Shown here: piece after piece, positions 33,795-42,936 of the stretch
Position numbering within the stretch: position 1 is the stretch's first letter
How the letters are laid out: each line of letters begins with the position of its first letter
Position numbers and translations under genes: made by a program
Assembly (NCBI GenBank): GCA_964457925.1
Contig: CAYWGH010000029.1
Location: 1-64,000, forward strand
DNA length: 64,000 nt
From: Coneutiohabitans sp964457925
GTDB lineage: Bacteria > Zhuqueibacterota > Zhuqueibacteria > Zhuqueibacterales > Zhuqueibacteraceae
Reading direction: 5' to 3'
Notes under the pieces: model-generated
Database searches by the model: none
Seen by the model: only the letters and a program-made list of their open reading frames with translations
Told to the model about the DNA's origin: nothing

Positions 33795-35753
33795 TCACTT
33801 GACAATCGCAAATTTTCCCACATACGATTGCCCCTCCTGGCCGGAGACCTGCGATTCGACATGATAAATATAGACCCCGGGCGCGACGCCCAGCATCCAG
33901 CGATTGAGCTGATAATCCAATTGCCGGATGCTGCCCCACGAAGTCGAGCCGCTACCATCATCGTGTTTGATCTCTTGCACCAGATCGCCCGTAAGCGTAT
34001 AAATTTTGATCACACATTTGGCAGGCAGGCCGATGAATTCCATGCGAAAGCGTTCGCCCTGGCCCAGCAGGCCGCTGTGCTGGCGGAACGGGTTGGGGAC
34101 AACATAAACGTTGCGGGGAAAGTCCGCATTCGGCGCGCGAAACGGATAAACCGGAAAGCGATTGTTGTTCACTTTGCCGCTTTCATATCCGTCGGTATCA
34201 TAGCTCGTCACGCAGTAATAATTGCCCACGCCAAAAGGCAAATTGCTATCGACAAATTTCACCTTGCCCTCGGCGATTTGCGCAGACTCTTTTGGAATCT
34301 CGGCAATCAGCGTCCAGGGGCCGATGGTGAAGTACGAGGAACGATACACACGGTAGCCGGCGAAATCATTCACGCCTTTGAGCGGATCGCGATAGCTTTC
34401 GGGAATCGGCGGCCATGCAATCGTAATCTCTCCGGGTCCGGGCGTCAAGGTCAGGCTGTTCTCCCCGTCGGTCGGCGTCATCGGAGGATGATAAGAAGGC
34501 AGATAGAAATTGCGATGCAGCTCGCGCGCCGCGCGCACATTAGCCAGCAGGGAATCGCGCGAGGCGGTTGCCAGCAGGTCGATGTTCTCCACACCGCCTT
34601 GCACGATTTTGGCGCGATCCATTTCGCCCATCACTTCGGCGAACACCAGGACAATCGAGGCAAAAGGCGGCAGTTCCAGCGGCCCAACGCTCAACAAAAA
34701 CTCCGGGCGGCGCTCATATTTGGTTCCGCCCTCTCCGCCGGCAGCGCGCGCCTGATCCCAAGAAAGCCGGGGTTGTTGATGCGTCATCACTTCTTTGAAA
34801 CGCGGCGCTTCATCCACCCCCTGAATAAACATGATATCTTCACGCGCGGCGCCTTCGGTAACGCCCTGGCCGGTATGCTCCAAAATGTTTTGAAAAACCC
34901 GCGCGCCGGAAGAATCCAGCACAATCGCGGCGAAATAGCCTGCGGCATCCAGCTCGGTTTCGCGCGTGCCCGGCGAGCGAATATCCCGTGAGTCAGAAAT
35001 GTCGCCGCGTTGCGGGCCAACGCCGAAGGTCCATTGCACCGGCGTTTCATTTTGGAAATTGAAACTCTGATGATCGTAAAAATAGAAGAGCTGATGGGCC
35101 GCATCCCAGCCGTATTTCTCGTCGCCGCGTGTGCCCGAACGTTGCGTCACACGAACGCCGTAGCGCATGCCAAAATACAAATCGCTGATCGTGGCAAACT
35201 CGGTGTTCGTGATCGTAACCTGATGAATGACGAAGTCATCATACTTGGGATAGCTCCATACCATGCTGCGCCGCGAAATGTCGACTTCCAGGCCGTTGAC
35301 ATGGTGGCCGCCGGTGACGATTTCCTCGCCCCACGTGTTGAGATCGGCCAGGTTGTAATTCTTCGTCAATGTTGCTTCTTCAATAGGAAAAACGTTTTCA
35401 CCGGAGGGAAAAAACCGGGAGTTGAGCGTATAGGCATAGGCGCGGCCGCCGCGCACGCCATAAATCGCATAACCCGCGGCCTCGGCATAGTTCAATGCGT
35501 CATTGATGTTCGTGCCTTTCGAATACCCGGGATAATCCAACGTGTGAAAGCCATTTTCCGTTTCCGTGGGATCGCCATATTGCAACGAATTCCACACCGT
35601 TGCCCACAGCTTGCCGCGTGTCAGGGTCTGCTTGCCCCAGGTCACTTGCGCGTGAATCACGTCGCCACAAACAAACAGCGCGACCAGCGCTGCAACAATG
35701 CCCTGCCCCAACGGCTGCCGCCACAACCCAGTAAAAGGAATCAATGACTTCAT
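33795..35753 (-). CDS. Large secreted protein with FlgD-like/C-terminal sorting end
   Basis: The 652-residue protein is not functionally recognised. It has a signal peptide (basic start, hydrophobic core ALVALFVCGDVIHAQ), a long beta-rich middle and an Ig/FnIII-like segment (about 430-530, GYRVYRSSYFTIGPWTLIAEI). The end, VYVVPNPFRQ...YTLTGDLVQEIKHDD...GVYIYHVES...GKFAIVK, is a FlgD/sorting-domain pattern typical of surface proteins in KSB1/Calditrichota. The ATG at 35753 has GGAG seven bases upstream; residues before it are not used. A LacI-type operator and a promoter are found upstream, so it is under the local regulator. It may be a surface binding protein working with the TonB-dependent receptor. 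Confidence 0.85.
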   Translation of the reverse strand: MKSLIPFTGLWRQPLGQGIVAALVALFVCGDVIHAQVTWGKQTLTRGKLWATVWNSLQYGDPTETENGFHTLDYPGYSKGTNINDALNYAEAAGYAIYGVRGGRAYAYTLNSRFFPSGENVFPIEEATLTKNYNLADLNTWGEEIVTGGHHVNGLEVDISRRSMVWSYPKYDDFVIHQVTITNTEFATISDLYFGMRYGVRVTQRSGTRGDEKYGWDAAHQLFYFYDHQSFNFQNETPVQWTFGVGPQRGDISDSRDIRSPGTRETELDAAGYFAAIVLDSSGARVFQNILEHTGQGVTEGAAREDIMFIQGVDEAPRFKEVMTHQQPRLSWDQARAAGGEGGTKYERRPEFLLSVGPLELPPFASIVLVFAEVMGEMDRAKIVQGGVENIDLLATASRDSLLANVRAARELHRNFYLPSYHPPMTPTDGENSLTLTPGPGEITIAWPPIPESYRDPLKGVNDFAGYRVYRSSYFTIGPWTLIAEIPKESAQIAEGKVKFVDSNLPFGVGNYYCVTSYDTDGYESGKVNNNRFPVYPFRAPNADFPRNVYVVPNPFRQHSGLLGQGERFRMEFIGLPAKCVIKIYTLTGDLVQEIKHDDGSGSTSWGSIRQLDYQLNRWMLGVAPGVYIYHVESQVSGQEGQSYVGKFAIVK

Positions 35754-35795
35754 AAAGGCTCTCCGCACATCGCAGGTAACAGCAGTTGAATTTAA

Positions 35796-35809
35796 TGCAA
35801 ACGTTTGCG
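35796..35809. promoter_or_regulatory. LacI-type operator upstream of the large secreted protein
   Basis: TGCAAACGTTTGCG contains the perfect palindrome GCAAACGTTTGC. It lies 43 bases upstream of the ATG at 35753 and exactly 3 bp downstream of a -10 element, the same geometry as at the regulator's own promoter. Confidence 0.8.
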
Positions 35810-35812
35810 CCA

Positions 35813-35839
35813 ATTATGCCAGCAACACTACCCGTGCAA
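35813..35839 (-). promoter_or_regulatory. Promoter of the large secreted protein gene
   Basis: On the minus strand the -10 box CATAAT (35813-35818) is preceded by TGG, an extended -10; a TTGCAC -35-like hexamer (35834-35839) is 15 bp upstream. The operator overlaps the expected start of transcription. Confidence 0.6.
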
Positions 35840-35863
35840 GCGCCAAAGTGACTCTAGAATAAG

Positions 35864-38809
35864 CTAAAACTCTGCCTTGAACTGAAAAAACCATTGCCGT
35901 GGCGGCACTTCGTAGGAATACCATTCCCATTCATCGTCTTCGCCCGAAAACCAATTCGGCGGCAAGCGGTCGCGCTCGGGCAAGTCGGGGTTTTGATGCC
36001 AGCGCACCAAATCGTCGCCATAAACCAAGCGCAAAAATTTTGAATTGAAGAGATTGCGGACTTCCAAACTCAACTCGGTGTGCAAACCCGCCCATTGAAA
36101 ACCTTTCGTCGCTTTAATATTGGTTTGATAATAACTGAACCAGCGCCGGTTGTTGGGCCTGGTGGAAATATCGCCGGGGGCGTGATAGGTGTAAGGCTGG
36201 CCGCTGCGCCACCAAAAATAAACATTCAAATTAACATCGCTGAGCGGCTTGATGCCGGCGAGTTTTGGGCCGCGCCCCGGCTCGATGTACAAATTTGCCC
36301 AACTCTTGATGCGATGAAAGCTGCTCCACGCGCCTTCGCCTTGGCGCAAACCTTTCGGCACATTCACGCGCACCGAACCGGGTTGATGCAATTGGCTAAA
36401 GCCGACTTCGCCGTCAAACGACCAGAAAATATCATGACTCGCGCCGAAATTGAGCGGGCCCTGAAAACGCGAGTCCAACTTGGTTTCAATGCCGCGCACG
36501 TCGGAATAGCCGGAGTTGCTCAACATCAGCGCTTTGGTGGCGTTGTATTGCGCGGCATACACGCCGGTGATGACGTTGGCCTCCCGGCTGGCGTCTTTGT
36601 AATAGCCCGTGAGATCGAGCTTCAAGCGATTGGCGATGTTGTAATCCACCCCCAATTCATATTGAATGGTGCGCTCGAAACTCATCTCGGCATTGCCATA
36701 CCAGCCCTGCCATTCTTCCATGTAGGTAATTTGATCCGCATAAGGATCCAGCACAGTGTTCATGTCTTCCGTATAATTCACAAACGGAAAACCGAACATT
36801 TTCGTCCATGACGGGCGCTGATAAAAATGACCGTACACAAAATGCAACACTGAGTTTGCGCTGATGGGATGCGAGATGCCGAGACGCGGCGAAAACGCCA
36901 TTTGCAATTTCGTGCGCTCACGCTCGGGATTGCCGGGATAACCCAAGGGCTTGCTCGGATCGTGCCCGGGCGTCGAGGGTTGCATCGCCAGCGGATCGTA
37001 ACGATTCTTGGGCGCAGAACGGTTTTGATGAAAGAAATCCAAACGCAACCCGGCATTCACCACCAAACCGGGAAACTCCATTTTGTCTTGCGCATACACA
37101 TTGCCTTCGTAAGGCTTGCCGTCGAACACGTTCAACAAATTCCAGCGATTGCCGCCTTCGTAAACGCCCATAAAATGGCGATAGTTAAAATCAAATTGCC
37201 GGAACGCCACACCGGTTTTCAACTGGTGATGCTGCGTGATTTGATTGGTATAATCGGCCTTAATCTGGAAAACTTCACTTTGATTTTTGGTGAACGTATG
37301 AAAATAGCCCTGCTCAAGAAAGCGATTAACCATCTTCTGCGTGTCGTCGCGCCGCGACCACAAACTGTCGGGAATGACGTGATCGCGATCGGAACGATCC
37401 ATCTTGTCGCGCAAATAGCTCAGATTGATTTCATAGAAGGATTTGCTGTTCAGCGCGTGCGTGAAGCGCGCATAGATTTGCGACCACCGGCGCAACTCCG
37501 GCCATTGACGATAAATCGCGCCTTCGGGATTATATTTTGCGCGGGCATATTGCTCATCCACCCGCATAGGCGCCAACCAGGCGGATTCCTGCGCCGACTC
37601 GATAGTGTTGAAATTGACCGCGGGATAATCCGCGCTTTCGTAGCCGCCATAAAATCCCCCCACGCGCAATTTGAGCGACGGTGAAAATTTATAATTCAAG
37701 TAACCTTGAAAATTGAATTCGGGATTGTACGGCAGGGATTGCGGGAATATGCTCACACCTTTTTTGTAACGACCGGAAGCGAGAAAACTCAAATCATTCG
37801 TCAGTGATCCGAACAGGGTCGCTTCGATTTCCGGTTCGGCGCGGTCGGCATATTTTGCCAGTGTGCTGTTGGGCGTGATCGACTTGCGCCACGCTGACAG
37901 CAATGAATCCGGGTTTCGGCCGTAAAACGGGCCGCTGTTGGGATCTTGCGATTGCTGCGTCCAATAAGCGAGATCGAAAAATTTATAGTCGTAGTTTTCT
38001 TTGCTGTAAAAATTTGGGCCAAAATGATACTTGCCTGCCGGGCGCAAACGCGTGATCACGGTGCCGTGCAGCCCCTCTCCGGCTTCCTTGGTAACGATAT
38101 TGATCACCGCGGAACGCCCCTCGCCATACTCCGCATTGTAGCCGCCGGTAAGCAACGAAATCTGTTCAATGGTCGACGTATTGAATCCGGTATAATTGTC
38201 GGAGAGCAATCCGCTATTCACGCTGAGATTATCGAGCATGTACACCGCTTGCACGATGGAACTGCCGCGAATATACGTCTGTGTTTCCCCGCGCGTCCAT
38301 GCCACCGAGGGCGGCGAATTGATGATGCCGGTTTGAATCTCAATCGCTTCCTTCACCGTGCGCACCCATGATCGCTTCATCTCCTGAATGGTCATCACCT
38401 GCTCGCTGGCCGTGAGATCATGCTCAATCGCCGGCCGTTCCGCCGTGACCGTGATCATCTCGCCTTCAATCAACGCCGGTTTGAGTGCAGCTTGTAACTG
38501 CGTCGTGCGATCGGCATGCACCAACACTTCAGTTTGCGTTAATTTCTCATATCCAATGTAGGAAAAGGTGACGGCGTAAATGCCGGGGGGAACATTCAAA
38601 ATGAAAAATTCGCCTTTTTGATTGGTGGAAGCGCCCAAAGTCGTTCCCTCAATGAAAACGATTGCACCAAACAACGGCTCTTGGGTTTGCCGGTCCGTTA
38701 TCACGCCGGCAATTTTGCCGGTGGTTCCAGCCAAGGCGGTTGTGGGCAAATAGGCGGCCAGGCTGCACGATATGAGAAAAGCAAAACAGCGACGCATGTT
38801 TCTTTTCAT
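35864..38809 (-). CDS. TonB-dependent outer membrane receptor
   Basis: The 981-residue receptor starts at ATG 38809 (MKRNMRRCF) with a signal peptide ending near ALAG. Residues about 30-120 are a carboxypeptidase-regulatory-like domain (GKIAGVITDRQTQEPLFGAIVFIEGT, NVPPGIYAVTFSYIGYE). The plug follows (VTAERPAIEH, TYIRGSSIVQAVYMLDNLSVN, GGYNAEYGEGRSAVINIVTKE), then a beta-barrel to a terminal Phe (FQFKAEF). It imports a large or scarce compound using TonB energy. It follows the LacI-type gene by 34 bases, so both are likely one transcript from the operator-controlled promoter. No SusD gene is present. Upstream in-frame starts are not convincing. Confidence 0.9.
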   Translation of the reverse strand: MKRNMRRCFAFLISCSLAAYLPTTALAGTTGKIAGVITDRQTQEPLFGAIVFIEGTTLGASTNQKGEFFILNVPPGIYAVTFSYIGYEKLTQTEVLVHADRTTQLQAALKPALIEGEMITVTAERPAIEHDLTASEQVMTIQEMKRSWVRTVKEAIEIQTGIINSPPSVAWTRGETQTYIRGSSIVQAVYMLDNLSVNSGLLSDNYTGFNTSTIEQISLLTGGYNAEYGEGRSAVINIVTKEAGEGLHGTVITRLRPAGKYHFGPNFYSKENYDYKFFDLAYWTQQSQDPNSGPFYGRNPDSLLSAWRKSITPNSTLAKYADRAEPEIEATLFGSLTNDLSFLASGRYKKGVSIFPQSLPYNPEFNFQGYLNYKFSPSLKLRVGGFYGGYESADYPAVNFNTIESAQESAWLAPMRVDEQYARAKYNPEGAIYRQWPELRRWSQIYARFTHALNSKSFYEINLSYLRDKMDRSDRDHVIPDSLWSRRDDTQKMVNRFLEQGYFHTFTKNQSEVFQIKADYTNQITQHHQLKTGVAFRQFDFNYRHFMGVYEGGNRWNLLNVFDGKPYEGNVYAQDKMEFPGLVVNAGLRLDFFHQNRSAPKNRYDPLAMQPSTPGHDPSKPLGYPGNPERERTKLQMAFSPRLGISHPISANSVLHFVYGHFYQRPSWTKMFGFPFVNYTEDMNTVLDPYADQITYMEEWQGWYGNAEMSFERTIQYELGVDYNIANRLKLDLTGYYKDASREANVITGVYAAQYNATKALMLSNSGYSDVRGIETKLDSRFQGPLNFGASHDIFWSFDGEVGFSQLHQPGSVRVNVPKGLRQGEGAWSSFHRIKSWANLYIEPGRGPKLAGIKPLSDVNLNVYFWWRSGQPYTYHAPGDISTRPNNRRWFSYYQTNIKATKGFQWAGLHTELSLEVRNLFNSKFLRLVYGDDLVRWHQNPDLPERDRLPPNWFSGEDDEWEWYSYEVPPRQWFFQFKAEF

Positions 38810-38843
38810 GGGATACTCCATGCGAATGAAACGGGGCAGCAAC

Positions 38844-39884
38844 TCATGAAGCTTGCCGGATTAAGGCAAGAGAAGATTTGCGCATGACAGAATCCCGCAC
38901 GATCAAACGCGGCTCCAGCAAAATGCGGCGGCGCTCTCCGTTCGGCGTGCGCAAACGGCGAAAAAGCAATTTTACCGCCATTTCGCCCATTTTTTCCACG
39001 GGCTGCGCCACCGTGGTCAAGGCGGGAGAAAGATAAGTGGCAAAACTGGGGTCGTCAAATGTGATGAGAGAAACATCCTGCGGCACACGATAATGATCTT
39101 CCCGCAGCGCTTCCAATGCGCCCATGGCAATCAAATCGCCGGCCGTGAAAATCGCGGTGGGCGGCTCTTGCAGCTTGAGCAACAGCTTGGTTTCCAAATA
39201 ACCGTTGTAATTACGGAAATCATCGCCCACAATCAGGCGCTCGTCGAGTGGAAGATTGCTTTCTTGCAAGGCTTGTTTATAGCCCTGCAAACGGCCTTCA
39301 TTTACATAGGTCCCGGGCAGGCCTTGAATAAAGGCTATGAGACGATGGCCCTCCCGAATCAAGTATTGCGTGGCGAGATAAGCGCCGCGAAAATTATCGA
39401 CGCTCACAGCATCTACCGCCAGATGGTCAAAACAGCGATCGACCATCACCCATGGCACGCCGGCGGTTTCGATCTGTTTTAAATGATTCACCTCCTGCCC
39501 GACCGAGGCGATAATCAAGCCGTCAACTTTCTTCTCCAACAAAATCTTGATGGATTCCGCCTCGATCGCCGTGTTTTCGTCGGCGTCATAAACAAAAATA
39601 CTATAGCCGGATTTGCGCAACTCCCCGGCAATGCTTTTGACTAGCGTCGCAAAAAAAGGATTGGAAATATCCGGCACGATCACGCCGATTTCGTGGGTTT
39701 GATTGAGGCGCAAGCCGCGCGCGAGCTTGTTTGGCCGGTAGCCCAGTTCCTCTGCGACTTTGCGAATCAATTTTTTGGTTTCAGCGCTGATTTTGTATTT
39801 ATTGGAATGGTCGTGGAGCACACGTGAGACGGTGGAAACCGAAAATCCCGTTTGTTGCGCAATCTCGAGTAAGCGGGCACTCAT
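38844..39884 (-). CDS. LacI-family transcriptional regulator
   Basis: The 346-residue protein has an N-terminal LacI helix-turn-helix (LLEIAQQTGFSVSTVSRVLHD, residues 5-25, then the hinge NKLARGLRLNQTHEIGVIVPDI) and a periplasmic-binding-protein-like effector domain, with the sugar-binding layout of ribose/purine-repressor relatives (DISNPFFATLVKSI, TFDDPSFATYLSPALTTVAQP). It probably represses its own operon until a sugar from the transported compound binds. It is the first gene of the transcript leading to the TonB-dependent receptor. The promoter has a matching operator, and a second matching operator is found at the 35753 gene, so this protein is the likely controller of the whole cluster. 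Confidence 0.92.
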   Translation of the reverse strand: MSARLLEIAQQTGFSVSTVSRVLHDHSNKYKISAETKKLIRKVAEELGYRPNKLARGLRLNQTHEIGVIVPDISNPFFATLVKSIAGELRKSGYSIFVYDADENTAIEAESIKILLEKKVDGLIIASVGQEVNHLKQIETAGVPWVMVDRCFDHLAVDAVSVDNFRGAYLATQYLIREGHRLIAFIQGLPGTYVNEGRLQGYKQALQESNLPLDERLIVGDDFRNYNGYLETKLLLKLQEPPTAIFTAGDLIAMGALEALREDHYRVPQDVSLITFDDPSFATYLSPALTTVAQPVEKMGEMAVKLLFRRLRTPNGERRRILLEPRLIVRDSVMRKSSLALIRQAS

Positions 39885-39949
39885 GAGGGTGGCCTTATGG
39901 TTACGTATGCTCTGCGAGTTGTTTGACGGGCTGCCAAATCAACAACAAA

Positions 39950-39963
39950 TGCAAACGATTGCA
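39950..39963. promoter_or_regulatory. LacI-type operator at the regulator's promoter
   Basis: On the minus strand TGCAATCGTTTGCA differs from a perfect palindrome only in the central bases and shares 12 of 14 positions with the operator at 35796-35809. It starts 3 bp after the -10 box, so binding would block initiation (autoregulation). Confidence 0.8.
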
Positions 39964-39966
39964 CTA

Positions 39967-39995
39967 ATAATAGCATTTTGAAACCGCGTTGTCAA
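39967..39995 (-). promoter_or_regulatory. Strong sigma-70 promoter of the LacI-type gene
   Basis: On the minus strand TTGACA (39990-39995) and TATTAT (39967-39972) are 17 bp apart, a near-consensus promoter about 80 bp upstream of the ATG. Confidence 0.85.
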
Positions 39996-40663
39996 GCAGT
40001 TTTTTAAAATTCCCTTCTGTTCTTTTGGCATAACGGCTTTTGCTGGGAATTACCTGCGGATATGATTCACCGTATTGGCCTTAGCATCATGCACACCTCG
40101 ATTGGGCAGTTCAATGAGAAACAAAACAACTTCTATCTGGACTATGTCAGATTCACTGCTAAGAGGCAGATTTCGTTGGGAATTCTAATAAATCTTACTC
40201 TGCGATCTCCGCGCCATTGTGGTGATTTTTGGAATGTGACATAGTCGGGCTATAATAGTAACAGCCGCTGACCTCGCCGCGAGGAACTTTTATCAGCCAA
40301 TCTGCGATTGCAATAAAATACGTCACTTTAAAAGTGACGTCACGCGCCTATGGAACAAAATATTCCTATCGCGATTGTTTGCGGCTCATGGCATTCGTAA
40401 AATCGTTACCGCAACTGCTTGTATTCTCGAGAGAGGATCGGAGCTTTCTATGGGAAGGGTGTTAGCCAATATCTGGCATGCCGTTTGACTGTGTGATAAT
40501 CCATCGTGACGAATCAACCCGAAAGAATACTGTCGCGTGCAACCTTTTAAGATAAGTCATTACACGGTACTTGACCACGAAGCGTAGCGCAGTCAAGGAA
40601 GCCGGCGCCGTCGCGCAGAATTGAAGAATGACTGCACTAACAACTTATTAGCCTTGCTATCCC
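39996..40663. other. Intergenic region between the LacI gene and the exopolysaccharide cluster
   Basis: About 670 bases with no convincing gene. It contains a strong palindrome at 40320-40340 and a weak sigma-54-like element at 40474-40488 (TGGCAT, five bases, TTGA; the expected final C is A). A short reading frame at 40062-40244 lacks protein-like features. Confidence 0.6.
40320..40340. promoter_or_regulatory. Perfect palindrome upstream of the exopolysaccharide cluster
   Basis: Arms ACGTCACTTT and AAAGTGACGT are perfect inverted copies around a single A. It lies about 320 bases upstream of the first export gene. The length and symmetry suggest a binding site for a dimeric regulator; it has no T-run to act as a terminator. 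Confidence 0.5.
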
Positions 40664-41398
40664 ATGACGAGGAATCAAAACAGAATCGGAATACGCCGTG
40701 TGCGTGTGGCGCTCGCGCCGGTATTGCTTGCTTTTCTTGGTGCATGCGCAGGCAGCCGGCAAACGCTGTCCGCACCGCCCGTCACCATGCCGGCGTTGGA
40801 AAAAACCGGCTATCGCATCGCACCGGGCGACAACTTGATCATTAAACTTTACTATCATCCGGAATTGAATACCGAAGCGTGGGTAAGGCCGGATGGTTTT
40901 ATCTCCCTCGAATTAGTTGGCGAAATCCACGTGGCCGGACAAACGCCGGCGGAAATCGATTCGGTTTTGGAAACGGAATACGGCCACAAACTTGTCAATC
41001 CCGAGGTTGCCGTGATGGTTAAAAATTCCATCACGCTCAAAGTTTTTGTGGGCGGCGAGGTGCAATCCCCCGGACTGGTATCGATTGATGGCGGCATGAC
41101 GCTCTTGGGCGCGATTTTTCAAGCCGGAGGGTTCAAATCTTCCGCACAACTTTCACAGATTGTTCTGTTGCGCAAAGATGATCGCTCCAACCAGCCTCTC
41201 ACCCTGACGCTCGACGTGCGCGAGGCCTTGCAGGGAAAGCACGCCCAAACGAACGTAGCGTTGCATCCTTACGATGTCATCTACGTGCCCAAATCGGGAA
41301 TCGCGCGCGCAAATCAATTCATGGATTCATTTATCGAGGGCTTATTGCCGATGAGCACGCTTTCCGGTTTTGCATGGGTGTATGCCCTGGTAAAATGA
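40664..41398 (+). CDS. Polysaccharide export lipoprotein (Wza-like)
   Basis: The 244-residue protein has a lipoprotein signal with lipobox LGAC (about residues 25-28), a Poly_export domain (YRIAPGDNLIIKLYYHPELN, VRPDGFISLELVGEIHVAGQTPAEID) and a SLBB domain (VFVGGEVQSPGLVSIDGGMTLLGAIFQAGG), ending in a hydrophobic helix. Such proteins form the outer membrane channel for capsule or exopolysaccharide in Wzx/Wzy-type systems. It is the first gene of the plus-strand cluster. No good ribosome-binding site precedes the ATG. Confidence 0.9.
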   Translation: MTRNQNRIGIRRVRVALAPVLLAFLGACAGSRQTLSAPPVTMPALEKTGYRIAPGDNLIIKLYYHPELNTEAWVRPDGFISLELVGEIHVAGQTPAEIDSVLETEYGHKLVNPEVAVMVKNSITLKVFVGGEVQSPGLVSIDGGMTLLGAIFQAGGFKSSAQLSQIVLLRKDDRSNQPLTLTLDVREALQGKHAQTNVALHPYDVIYVPKSGIARANQFMDSFIEGLLPMSTLSGFAWVYALVK

Positions 41399-41496
41399 CG
41401 CGTGCTTTGCATCGGCTCGCGTTGAAGCCAGGAGTTTTTTCGCGCGTTGCCGCTATAGATTGAACGGAAATCCATAAATGCTGGAGAAGCCTTCAG

Positions 41497-42936
41497 ATGC
41501 TAGTGAACAATTCAAATCTGCTGAGCTTACGGGATGGTCTGCAAGCGATCTTTAAGAATCGCGGCCTGGTGATACTCCTTTTTGTGTTGACGGTGATCCC
41601 AGTCGGCATTGCAACATTCACCGCGGAAAAAGTCTATCGCACCACGGCTAAAGTTCTCGTGCGCCGCGAAGATCGCCCGGCGGCGTTGAATCCGTATTAT
41701 TCACGCCTGAATCAAGAGGAAGACATCCGATCCGAGCTTGAAATTGCGACGAGTCGTCCGGTTTTAGAAAATGTCCTGCGCGCGAGTTGGGCGACGGGCC
41801 GGCAGCTTATCCCCAATGATCGACCAGCCGCGACGCCCTTCTTCCCGGGAGATGACACAATCAGCGAAAAAACACTTGACCGATTCCGCGCCTTCATCAC
41901 GGTTGAAGCGGTGACGGGATCGAATGTTATCGACATCAGCTTTGAAGATACCGACCGCGCCCGCGCCGCCTGGTTTGCCAACGCGCTGACCAATGCCTAC
42001 ATTTCATACAATGCGCAGGTTCATGGCGGCGGCCAGGCGGAAGATTTTCTCAAAGAACGAATCGAAGAAACGCGGGCGCGGCTGGATAGCCTAGAACGCG
42101 TACTCAATGCTTACCGGGCGGCAACGGGTTTGGTGGCGCACAGCAAACAGGAAGATTTGATGTATGAAAAGTACCGTTCCGCCGATCAACAGTTCGTGCA
42201 ATTGCGCGAACAGGTCGAAGTGCTCACGGGAAAAATTCAACGGCTGCAGCAATTGCGCAGCGCTGGTGATTCGCTCATGATTCCGACTGCCGAGATGGAC
42301 AACCATCCCTCGATCCGCCTGCTCTATACACGGGTGACCGAACTGCGGCTGCAGCGCAACGCGCTTTCGGAAAAATATCAAACCGATCATCGTTTGGTCG
42401 CAGATCTCGACAAACAAATTGTCGGCGTCCAAACGGAACTGTTCGCCGAGGTGGAGCGACTGCTGGCCCTGGAAAACGAGCGATTAAATTCTCTGCGGGA
42501 AGAAGAGCGTGTTCTGGCGAAAACGCTGGCTCAGGTCAAAAGCGAGATCAAAGCGCTGCCGGAAAAGGAGCGGGTCCTGAATGAGTTGGAAATGGCAAGC
42601 GACAACGCACGACGGGTCTATTCGCTGCTCGTCATGCGGCGCGAAGAAATGAGCGTCGAAAAGGCCACAGACCGCCGGCTCTCGCGCATCACGGTGATCA
42701 GCCCGGCCGGTGTGCCGGAGGAGCCGATCAGCCCGCGCCCCGCGCGCAATATGATTCTGAGTGTGATCATTGGAACTCTGGTGGGGCTTGCCGGCGCCCT
42801 TGTGCGCGAGTATTTTAATGGCACCTTCAAAGCGCCGCACGAAATCGTGCACACCCTGAAGGTTCCGGTGCTCGGTGTAATTTCTGCCGAAAAAAATATC
42901 CCGCTCACTTATTCTTTCGACAGCAAGCAAATATGA
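41497..42936 (+). CDS. Chain-length/export protein (Wzz/GumC type)
   Basis: The 479-residue protein has two transmembrane helices (about 26-46 and 430-450) and a long periplasmic coiled-coil region between, with the Wzz domain at the start (FTAEKVYRTTAKVLVRR) and the GNVR-like segment KEKERVLNELEMASDNARRVYSLLVMRREE near the end, followed by PRPARNMILSVIIGTLVGLAGAL. It is the inner-membrane co-polymerase that sets chain length and links to the Wza-like channel. GGAGAAG precedes the ATG. The kinase-like partner is encoded separately, with an ATGA overlap. Confidence 0.88.
   Translation: MLVNNSNLLSLRDGLQAIFKNRGLVILLFVLTVIPVGIATFTAEKVYRTTAKVLVRREDRPAALNPYYSRLNQEEDIRSELEIATSRPVLENVLRASWATGRQLIPNDRPAATPFFPGDDTISEKTLDRFRAFITVEAVTGSNVIDISFEDTDRARAAWFANALTNAYISYNAQVHGGGQAEDFLKERIEETRARLDSLERVLNAYRAATGLVAHSKQEDLMYEKYRSADQQFVQLREQVEVLTGKIQRLQQLRSAGDSLMIPTAEMDNHPSIRLLYTRVTELRLQRNALSEKYQTDHRLVADLDKQIVGVQTELFAEVERLLALENERLNSLREEERVLAKTLAQVKSEIKALPEKERVLNELEMASDNARRVYSLLVMRREEMSVEKATDRRLSRITVISPAGVPEEPISPRPARNMILSVIIGTLVGLAGALVREYFNGTFKAPHEIVHTLKVPVLGVISAEKNIPLTYSFDSKQI

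Noticed and set aside
40062..40244. Short reading frame in the intergenic region before the exopolysaccharide cluster
   Set aside because: No ribosome site, no recognisable protein features and no neighbouring gene in operon distance.
40474..40488. Sigma-54 promoter for the first export gene
   Set aside because: TGGCAT-N5-TTGA has the GG but lacks the essential C of the -12 GC; kept only as a weak candidate in the description of the intergenic region.
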